This document shows, one piece after another, positions 58,219 to 64,000 of a stretch of 64,000 nucleotides of DNA. The notes beneath the pieces were generated by a model, which saw nothing but the letters and a program-made list of their open reading frames with translations, ran no database searches and had not been told where the DNA came from. The stretch is from contig JAZGVH010000002.1 in assembly GCA_039889245.1 (NCBI GenBank), forward strand, positions 62,001 through 126,000, written 5' to 3'. Source of the stretch: Dermatophilaceae bacterium Soc4.6. Lineage in GTDB: Bacteria; Actinomycetota; Actinomycetes; Actinomycetales; Dermatophilaceae. Both the position numbers and the translations under genes were made by a program. Position 1 is the stretch's first letter. Each line of letters starts with the position of its first letter.

Positions 58219-59574
58219 ATGAACACCCGTACGACGCCGGAGCAGCGCGCCTGGTTCTTCTACGACTGGGCCAACTCGGCCTACGTCACCACCACGGCCA
58301 CCGTCCTCATGGCCCCGTACCTGACGGCGGTCGCCCGTGCGGCCGCCTGCCCCGGCCTCCCCGATGCGGGTGCCTGCCGCGAGACCCTCGACGTGCTCGG
58401 CGTGCCCGTCGACCCCGGGTCGCTCTTCGCCTACACCGCCACCGCGTCGACGCTGCTGTCGGCCGTCGTCCTGCTCGTCGTCGGTGCTGTCACCGACCGC
58501 AGCCCACGACCTACCCACCTGCTCGCCGGCTTCGCCTGGGCGGGGTCGGCAGCTGCCTGCGCCATGTTCGCCGTGACCGGGACGAACTGGCAGCTGGGGG
58601 TGGCCCTGCTCCTGGTGGCCAACATCTGCCTCGGCGCCTCGCTGGTGGTCTACGACTCCCTGCTCGTGCGGATCGCGGCGCCGGACGAGCGCGACCGCGT
58701 CTCCTCACGAGGATGGGGCCTCGGATACCTCGGCGGTGGCCTGCTGCTCGCGCTCAACTTCCTGCTCGACCTGTTCCACGAGCGACTCGGGCTCGACCGC
58801 AGCACGTCGACCCGGGTCAGCCTGCTGTCGGCGGGCCTGTGGTGGGGCCTGTTCACCTTGGTGCCGGTCCTCGGTCTGCGCCGTGTGCAGGGCACCCTGG
58901 CCGTGCCGGTCGAGCAGCGGCGCGGGGTCGTCGCGGGCAGCGTCGCCCAGCTGCGCGACACCTTCGGCGAGCTGCGGCGCTACCCCCAGACCCTGAGGTT
59001 CCTGCTGGCCTACCTCTTCTTCAACGACGGCATCCAGACCGTCATCGGCAGCTCCAGCCTCTACGGCAGCGAGGAGCTGGGCTTCTCGCAGTCCACCGTG
59101 CTCGGGGTCTTCCTCTTCGTGCAGTTCGTCGCCGTCGGCGGGGCGGCCCTGCTGGGGCGGGTCGCGGCTCGCCGGGGGGCTTGGCGCACCGTGCTCGGCA
59201 GCCTCGGGGTGTGGGTGGTCATCGTGGTCGTCGCCTACGTCGTGCCCGCCCGGTCGCTGGGCGTCTTCCTCGCCCTCGCGCTGCTCATCGGCATCGTGCT
59301 CGGCGGCAGCCAGGCCCTCTCACGCTCGCTCTACAGCCAGCTCATCCCCCGCGGGCGCGAGGGAGAGTTCTTCTCGCTCTACCAGGCCATGGAGCGCGGC
59401 ACGAGCTGGTCGGGAACGCTGGTCTTCGGCCTCGTCCACCAGCTCACGGGGTCGTACCGGCCGGCCATCGTCTCGCTCGTCGCCTTCTTCGTCGTCGGGG
59501 GGCTGCTGCTGTCACGGGTCCGGATGCGCGAGGGGATCGTCGCAGCGGGCAACGAGGTGCCCGCCGTCGTCTAG
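58219..59574 (+). CDS. MFS transporter, UMF1/Atg22-like
   Basis: A 451-residue protein with twelve hydrophobic segments. FFYDWANSAYVTTTATVL at the N-terminus and RAWFFYDWANSAY are diagnostic for the UMF1 (Atg22-like) family. LAYLFFNDGIQTVIGSSSLYG and QALSRSLYSQLIPRGREGEFFSLYQ follow. Bacterial substrates are unknown; yeast Atg22 exports amino acids from the vacuole. It is divergent from ngcE with 80 bases between. Confidence 0.88.
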   Translation: MNTRTTPEQRAWFFYDWANSAYVTTTATVLMAPYLTAVARAAACPGLPDAGACRETLDVLGVPVDPGSLFAYTATASTLLSAVVLLVVGAVTDRSPRPTHLLAGFAWAGSAAACAMFAVTGTNWQLGVALLLVANICLGASLVVYDSLLVRIAAPDERDRVSSRGWGLGYLGGGLLLALNFLLDLFHERLGLDRSTSTRVSLLSAGLWWGLFTLVPVLGLRRVQGTLAVPVEQRRGVVAGSVAQLRDTFGELRRYPQTLRFLLAYLFFNDGIQTVIGSSSLYGSEELGFSQSTVLGVFLFVQFVAVGGAALLGRVAARRGAWRTVLGSLGVWVVIVVVAYVVPARSLGVFLALALLIGIVLGGSQALSRSLYSQLIPRGREGEFFSLYQAMERGTSWSGTLVFGLVHQLTGSYRPAIVSLVAFFVVGGLLLSRVRMREGIVAAGNEVPAVV

Positions 59575-59674
59575 CAAGCGTCATCGGATCGTTACCTGGT
59601 TTCCACCATCCACGGGAGCCAACACGCCGAATCTCCCAGCAGAACGGGTGAGGACGTCTGCCCGTCGACCCGAC

Positions 59675-59700
59675 GGAACATCCGCGACGGTTGTCGCGTT
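59675..59700 (+). promoter_or_regulatory. SigR/SigH-type promoter of rbpA
   Basis: GGAAC (59675-59679), exactly 18 bases, then GTT (59698-59700) fit the GGAAT-N18-GTT consensus of SigR/SigH. In Streptomyces rbpA is a known SigR target. The start of transcription would lie about 55-60 bases before the ATG. GGGAGGA serves as ribosome site. Confidence 0.55.
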
Positions 59701-59765
59701 GGGACCACTGAAGGGCATGGGCCGAGAGACGAAACCTCCGGCCCCCCAGACCGAGGGAGGACCAC

Positions 59766-60125
59766 ATGGCCGATCGCACACTCCGAGGAACCAACCTGGG
59801 TTCGCTGAGCATGGAGTCCGACGCGAACGTCGTGCCCAGCGAGCGCCTCATGACCACCTATGTCTGCCCGCAGGGGCACCGTATCGAGCTCCCCTTCAGC
59901 ATCGAGGCCGACGTGCCGCCGGTGTGGGAGTGCCGTTGCGGTCAGGAGGCCAAGCTGCTCGACGGTCCAGAGGTCGAGTTCAAGGAGACCAAGCACGTGC
60001 GCACCCACTGGGACATGCTGCTCGAGCGTCGGTCCATCCCCGAGCTCGAGGTGCTGCTCGAGGAGCGCCTGACCCTGCTGCGCCAGTCGCGCGGCGAGAA
60101 GCCTCCGCGCAAGCGGAGTGCCTGA
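59766..60125 (+). CDS. rbpA: RNA polymerase-binding protein RbpA
   Basis: A 119-residue actinobacterial transcription factor that binds sigma factor and RNA polymerase and stabilises the open complex. The N-terminal tail (MADRTLRGTNLGSLSMESD), the RbpA core with CPQGH and CRCGQ (Cys-pair fold), and the sigma-interaction domain (THWDMLLERRSIPELEVLLEERLTLLR) are all intact. It is a strong marker that the host is an actinobacterium. Confidence 0.98.
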   Translation: MADRTLRGTNLGSLSMESDANVVPSERLMTTYVCPQGHRIELPFSIEADVPPVWECRCGQEAKLLDGPEVEFKETKHVRTHWDMLLERRSIPELEVLLEERLTLLRQSRGEKPPRKRSA

Positions 60126-60145
60126 GCCGCAGCCGCAGACCACGT

Positions 60146-60174
60146 CTGGCCCGTCCCCCTCGGGGGCGGGCCAG
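60146..60174. terminator. Bidirectional terminator between rbpA and fxsA
   Basis: CTGGCCCGTCCCC pairs with GGGGGCGGGCCAG (one mismatch) around a short loop, followed by TTCTCATGTT. It serves rbpA and the convergent fxsA operon. Confidence 0.75.
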
Positions 60175-60193
60175 TTCTCATGTTCCGTGCCGG

Positions 60194-60691
60194 TCAGAGG
60201 ATGTGACCGTCGACGACGTCGTCGGGCCCGGCCTGGCTCGGGGGGGCCCCGGGCGCGTCCCGGGTGAACCGTGAGGCCATGACGCTCGCGAGCAGGCCGC
60301 GAGCCACGACGCCCTCGAGCACGCGTCGGGCCAGCGGGCGGGTCACGGGCACGATGAGCAGGAACCCGCCGATGTCGGTGAGGAAGCCCGGGGCGAGCAG
60401 CAGCGTGCCACCGACCAGCACCAGGGCGGCGTCGGCGAGCTGGGTCGACGGCATCCGGCCCGTCGTCAGCGCCTCGGACAGGGCCCTCCACGAGCGGGCG
60501 CCCTCTCGTCGGACCAGCCAGGCCCCGAAGGCCGACTCCAGCAGGAGCAGGCCGAAGGTGGGCCAGCCGCCGATCGTGCGGCCGACGGCGATGATGACGG
60601 CGACCTCGACGAGGGGCACGACGAGCAGCAGCACCACCAGCGCGGCCGGCCAGCGCACCCGACGGGACCGTCCCCCGGCGGGGGTCGTCAC
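60194..60691 (-). CDS. fxsA: FxsA-family membrane protein
   Basis: A 165-residue protein with three or four hydrophobic segments (LVVLLLVVPLVEVAVIIAVG, then WPTFGLLLLESAFGAWLVRREG). In E. coli FxsA overproduction relieves exclusion of phage T7 by F; the cellular role is unclear. GTG at 60691 overlaps the mannosyltransferase stop, so it is the last gene of the lnt-ppm-fxsA operon. Confidence 0.88.
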   Translation of the reverse strand: MTTPAGGRSRRVRWPAALVVLLLVVPLVEVAVIIAVGRTIGGWPTFGLLLLESAFGAWLVRREGARSWRALSEALTTGRMPSTQLADAALVLVGGTLLLAPGFLTDIGGFLLIVPVTRPLARRVLEGVVARGLLASVMASRFTRDAPGAPPSQAGPDDVVDGHIL

Positions 60692-61479
60692 GACGAGCCC
60701 CCGCGCCGAGGGCGTGCGGTGAGGGCCGCGAGCCCGGACCGCACCTGCTGAAGCCGGTACGACGCCCCCCAGCCCGTGATGCGCACCAGCGACTCCCTGA
60801 CGATGTCGCCGCTCATCTTCGAGGTGCCGATCTCGCGCTCGACGAACTCGATGGGGACCTCGACGACGCGCAGTCCCTCCCGGACCGCCCGCCAGGTCAT
60901 GTCGACCTGGAAGCAGTAGCCCTGGGAGCGCACGGTCCCGAGGTCGAGCCGGCGCAGCGCCCCCGACCGGTAGACCCGGTAGCCGGCGGTGGCGTCACCG
61001 ACCGGCATCCCGAGCAGCAGACGGGTGTAGAGGTTCGCCCCGACGCTGAGTGCTTTGCGGTGCAGCGGCCAGTTGACCACGCGCCCGCCACGCACCCACC
61101 GTGAGCCGATCACGAGGTCGGCGTCCACGGCGGCCGTGAGGAGGGCCCGCAGCTGCTCGGGCTTGTGCGAGCCGTCGGCATCGATCTCGACGGCGGCGTC
61201 GTAGCCGTGCTGCAGCGCGTAGTCGAAACCCGCGAGGTAGGCCGCGCCGAGGCCCTCCTTGTGCGTGCGGTGCATCACCCGCACCTGGTCGTCGGTCGCG
61301 GCGATCGCGTCGGCGAGCTGCCCCGTGCCGTCCGGTGAGTTGTCGTCGAGGACGACCACGTCGGCCTCGGGCACGGCCGCCCGCAGCCGCGCGATGATGC
61401 GGCGGAGGTTCTCGCGCTCGTTGTAGGTCGGCACGAGGACGCAGACCCGCGCCAGCGGGCCGCGATCGGGGTCGGTCAC
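60688..61479 (-). CDS. ppm1: Polyprenol-phosphate mannose synthase (Ppm1 catalytic domain)
   Basis: A 263-residue GT2 enzyme. CVLVPTYNERENLRRIIARL (residues about 11-30), VVVLDDNSPDGTGQLAD and the EIDADGSHKPEQL metal site match dolichol- and polyprenol-phosphate mannose synthases. It makes the lipid mannose donor for protein mannosylation and lipomannan. No membrane anchor is present; in Mycobacterium it is fused to or pairs with Lnt. Here lnt lies immediately upstream (49 bases). Confidence 0.93.
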   Translation of the reverse strand: MTDPDRGPLARVCVLVPTYNERENLRRIIARLRAAVPEADVVVLDDNSPDGTGQLADAIAATDDQVRVMHRTHKEGLGAAYLAGFDYALQHGYDAAVEIDADGSHKPEQLRALLTAAVDADLVIGSRWVRGGRVVNWPLHRKALSVGANLYTRLLLGMPVGDATAGYRVYRSGALRRLDLGTVRSQGYCFQVDMTWRAVREGLRVVEVPIEFVEREIGTSKMSGDIVRESLVRITGWGASYRLQQVRSGLAALTARPRRGGSS

Positions 61480-61528
61480 GGACGTCGTCCTCGTGGGGGT
61501 GAAGGGGGCAGGGGGCCGAGCCGCGACC

Positions 61529-63142
61529 CTACCGCGTGGGCCGACCGGGGCCCCTGACCTCACCGTCGCGTGCCGGACCGGCCCGGCCGCTCGGGCCGGA
61601 GCCGACGAGCGCGGCGAGGAGCAGCAGGACCAGGAAGGCGCAGGCGGCATACTCCGGCCAGGGCCCCAGCACCGTGGCGACGGTGCGGGCCGAGCGGAGC
61701 GGCAGGTCGCCGCGGAGCACGTCACGGGTGAACAACGAGCTCGCCTGGTGGGCGGTTCCGTCGGGGGTGATCAACGCGCTGACCCCCACGGTGGAGACGT
61801 GCACGACCGAGCGGCCGTGCTCCATGGCACGGATGCGCGAGATCGCCAGCTGCTGCACCGACTCGTCGGTGAAGCCGAAGGTCGCGTTGTTGGTCTGCAC
61901 CAGCAGCAGGTTGGCTCCGAGCTGCACGTTGGCACGGACGAGGTCGTCATAGGCGACCTCGAAGCAGATGACCGGTCCGGCGACGATCTCGGGCCCTGCG
62001 GCCGAGGGCACCCGGAACACCTCGGGTGAGGTGCCGGCGGCGAAGTCGGCCCGGACCAGGTCGACCTTGTCGCTGAAGCGTCGGAAGAAGGACCGCGAAG
62101 GGATGTACTCCGCGAACGGGACGGGGTGCTGCTTGACGTAGCGGGCGACGGCGCCCACGCCCGGCACGTAGAGGATCGAGGCGTTCGAGAGGTTGGGCAG
62201 CGGCTCCTCGATGAGGGCGCCGACGACGATGGGCGCGCGGACGGCGCTCAGGGCTCGGTTGATCTGGCTCTCGGCGTCGGGGTTGCGCAGGGGGTCGATG
62301 TCGGAGGCGTTCTCCGGCCAGACCACGAGGTCGGGCGTCGGGCCCGTGGCGGCCGCGTCGACCGTCGCCTGCACGTGGTTGTCGAGCACCGCTCGACGCT
62401 GGGCGTTGAACTCGAGACCTGCCTGCGGCACGTTGCCCTGCACCGCCATGACCTGCGCCGGCTGCCCCTGCGTCGGCAGGGGCACCAGCAGACCTGCGGT
62501 CGTGACCGCCGCGGCTCCGACCAGGGCCGCGAGGGCGGCGGTGACCGGGGCGCGCGGCCGCCGCAGCGTCCGGTACGCCGTCAGCACCGCGGCGGCGAGC
62601 AGGCCACCCGCGAGGGCGACGCCGAAGGTGACGCCCGGCGCGCCCCCGAGCGCCGCGAGCCGACCGAGGGGCGAGTCGGCCTGGCTGAAGGCCAGCCGCA
62701 CCCACGGGAACCCGCCGTAGGGCAGGCGGTCGCGCAGCGCCTCCTGACCCACCCAGGCCAGGGCGACGACGAGAGGTCGCACCCGGGGGCCGGGCGCGGT
62801 GGTGGACCTGGCCGATCGTCCCGGCCGCAGCCGGGTGGGCAGTGGCCGGGACTGCAGCACGGCGCAGACCGCGCCCATCAGCGAGACGAAGACCGCCTGG
62901 GAGACCGCCAGGGCCACCCACGGGAGCGCTCCGACGTAGATGCCCGACCAGTGCAAGGAGCCGAGGAAGAAGACCAGCCCGGCGACGAAGCCGATGAGCA
63001 GCCCACCGCGCCAGCGGGCCCCGGTCGTGGCCAGTGCGAGCAGCGCCACCGCGACGGGGGCGAGGACCCAGACGTCGTACCCGGGGAAGGCCAGCACGAG
63101 CGCCGCGCCGGCGACGACGGCGAGGACGAGACGACGCAGCAC
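61529..63142 (-). CDS. lnt: Apolipoprotein N-acyltransferase
   Basis: A 537-residue membrane enzyme adding the third acyl chain to lipoproteins. The N-terminal 190 residues hold about six helices. The nitrilase-like domain carries Glu in VVWPENASD (about 275), Lys in YVKQHPVPFAEY (about 337) and Cys in PVICFEVAYDD (about 392), near the E. coli positions 267, 335 and 387. A final helix is at the C-terminus. GTG at 63142 is supported by TACCGT six bases upstream. The pairing with ppm1 matches the Ppm1/Lnt complex of mycobacteria. Confidence 0.94.
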   Translation of the reverse strand: MLRRLVLAVVAGAALVLAFPGYDVWVLAPVAVALLALATTGARWRGGLLIGFVAGLVFFLGSLHWSGIYVGALPWVALAVSQAVFVSLMGAVCAVLQSRPLPTRLRPGRSARSTTAPGPRVRPLVVALAWVGQEALRDRLPYGGFPWVRLAFSQADSPLGRLAALGGAPGVTFGVALAGGLLAAAVLTAYRTLRRPRAPVTAALAALVGAAAVTTAGLLVPLPTQGQPAQVMAVQGNVPQAGLEFNAQRRAVLDNHVQATVDAAATGPTPDLVVWPENASDIDPLRNPDAESQINRALSAVRAPIVVGALIEEPLPNLSNASILYVPGVGAVARYVKQHPVPFAEYIPSRSFFRRFSDKVDLVRADFAAGTSPEVFRVPSAAGPEIVAGPVICFEVAYDDLVRANVQLGANLLLVQTNNATFGFTDESVQQLAISRIRAMEHGRSVVHVSTVGVSALITPDGTAHQASSLFTRDVLRGDLPLRSARTVATVLGPWPEYAACAFLVLLLLAALVGSGPSGRAGPARDGEVRGPGRPTR

Positions 63143-63148
63143 GCGGCT

Positions 63149-63154
63149 ACGGTA
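63149..63154 (-). promoter_or_regulatory. -10 box TACCGT of leaderless lnt
   Basis: TACCGT on the minus strand is six bases before the GTG start; there is no ribosome site between. Confidence 0.5.
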
Positions 63155-63554
63155 ACCGGCCCCGCTGGGCGCTGGGTGACCGGGGGGAAGACGACCGCAG
63201 GGCCCACATCGCCGTTGGGTCCAGCGCGGGCTCCGACGGGATGCCGGACGCGTGCTGTTGTCTACTGAGCGGTGTGGGCCCTGCGTGTCGGTCGCCAACC
63301 CGGGGCAGCGGCTGGTGTCGACGTGTCGACCGCGAGCGTGGCACTGTCGACGGCTGCGCGCGCACGGCGTCGATCACCCGCTTGGACACGTGTGCACCCC
63401 CGCCGGACCCCAGGTCTTCCGGACGACCTTTCAGTGAACAACGTACTCATACACATCCGCATGTCAACCGGGGCCTGACCTGCACAGACGTGCGTTCTCG
63501 CAGGTCAGGGGGGCTGTGGGTCAGCCACTGAAATGATGGTCGAATCGTGACTAT

Positions 63555-63580
63555 TCGGCGTGTCGACGGCGACACGCCGA
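63555..63580. terminator. Terminator hairpin after the LLM gene
   Basis: TCGGCGTGTCG and CGACACGCCGA form an 11-base stem with loop ACGG, 14 bases past the stop of the minus-strand gene at 63595. Confidence 0.7.
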
Positions 63581-63594
63581 GAACCGTGGGTCGG

Positions 63595-64000
63595 TCACCG
63601 CAGCGCGGGCGCCACCTCCCGCATCACGGTCTCCCACAGGTCACGAGAGGCCTGGGCGTGCAGGCCTGTGGGTCCGCCACCGAGGTGGCCGTCGAGGACG
63701 ACGAACTCGTCTGCTCCTGCGGCGGCATACCGGCCGAGCGTGTCGCGCAGCTGCTCGAGCGACCCGCCGATGGTGCGGCCGTCGCCGGGGTCGGTGCCGC
63801 CGACGGTGCCGATGACGATCCGCGCCTGCACACTGCGGCGCAGGGTGGCCGGGTCACGCCCCTCGCGCTCGCACGCGGCCGTCATGACGGCGTTCTTGTG
63901 GGTGAAGAGCTCGACGTCGCCCCAGACGTTCCACTCGTCGGCCTGGCGGGCGATGATGCCGGCCATGACCTTCTCCCCCGCTCCGCCGATCATCAGCGGC
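63595..64000 (-). CDS. LLM-class flavin/F420-dependent oxidoreductase, 3' part (5' end outside window)
   Basis: The frame stays open to the window edge; about 135 C-terminal residues are present. PLMIGGAGEKVMAGIIARQADEWN is the typical end of the bacterial luciferase-like barrel, followed by TVGGTDPGDGRTIGGSLEQLRDTLGRYAAAGADEFVVLDG. The substrate and full length cannot be judged. Coding continues beyond base 64000. Confidence 0.9.
   Translation of the reverse strand, partial: PLMIGGAGEKVMAGIIARQADEWNVWGDVELFTHKNAVMTAACEREGRDPATLRRSVQARIVIGTVGGTDPGDGRTIGGSLEQLRDTLGRYAAAGADEFVVLDGHLGGGPTGLHAQASRDLWETVMREVAPALR

Larger units (their letters stand above)
63143..63594. other. Intergenic region between lnt and the LLM gene
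   Basis: This 452-base gap carries the lnt -10 box, several GTCGAC hexamers, a 10-base inverted repeat CCTGACCTGC/GCAGGTCAGG (63474-63483 and 63500-63509, 16-base loop) and a terminator at 63555. The frames open here are short and not convincing. Confidence 0.5.

Noticed and set aside
63425-63478. Short frame VNNVLIHIRMSTGA followed by a hairpin, considered as a leader peptide/attenuator
   Set aside because: No gene follows on the plus strand, and no Shine-Dalgarno or run of regulatory codons is present.

Overview
The window is about 72-75% G+C, densely coded, and reads as ordinary chromosome of a high-GC actinobacterium. The evidence is an RNA-polymerase-binding protein RbpA, an F420/LLM-type oxidoreductase, separate lnt and polyprenol-phosphate-mannose synthase genes, an SbcCD pair, a LigC-type ATP-dependent ligase, and many GTG starts preceded directly by TANNNT -10 boxes (leaderless genes). 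A member of the Micrococcales, Intrasporangiaceae-like, is my inference from protein style only. I saw no rRNA, tRNA, CRISPR array, insertion sequence or phage gene.

Layout. 1-3.6 kb: the 3' part of gcvP, an overlooked 55-residue ORF with an internal repeat, and a threonine-aldolase-like PLP enzyme. 3.6-9.6 kb: sbcC and sbcD, divergent from a GCS2-family ligase. 9.7-17.1 kb: a probable RES-type toxin-antitoxin pair, a histidine phosphatase divergent from a PhzF-like protein without a recognisable start codon, a GNAT protein, DUF1697, a SpoU/TrmH methyltransferase, an acyl-CoA dehydrogenase and a two-HTH tandem TetR regulator. 17.2-23.9 kb: a fatty-acid beta-oxidation operon (thiolase, FadB-like, enoyl-CoA hydratase, acyl-CoA ligase, short class III CoA-transferase) with a strong promoter and a palindrome facing the TetR gene. 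24.0-25.4 kb: a GH4 glycosidase coupled to a 9-codon leader ORF.

25.5-30.5 kb: a urease operon on the minus strand (ureAB fusion, ureC, ureF, ureG, ureD, then a cupin) with a GlnR-like site at its promoter. 30.8-38.1 kb: bioY, acetoacetyl-CoA synthetase, ligC, an aldo/keto reductase, a 23S rRNA uracil methyltransferase, and an unusual zinc-ribbon SDR. 38.5-41.8 kb: a reductive pyrimidine/hydantoin operon (amidase, dihydropyrimidinase, LLM oxidoreductase). 41.8-47.2 kb: a Fic protein with an operator-like inverted repeat, two secreted proteins and an EAL phosphodiesterase. 47.4-51.8 kb: an EamA exporter, then a tight three-gene cluster of glycosyltransferase, acyl-CoA-dehydrogenase-like protein and a PIG-L deacetylase/methyltransferase fusion. 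This cluster is my best candidate for an undescribed glycoconjugate pathway.

51.8-58.1 kb: an amidohydrolase, a PaiB-like protein divergent from a GNAT protein, and an NgcEFG-like N-acetylglucosamine/chitobiose uptake operon without its own ATPase. 58.2-64 kb: a UMF1-type MFS transporter, rbpA behind a SigR-type promoter, an lnt-ppm-fxsA lipoprotein/envelope operon, and the 3' end of an LLM oxidoreductase cut by the window edge.
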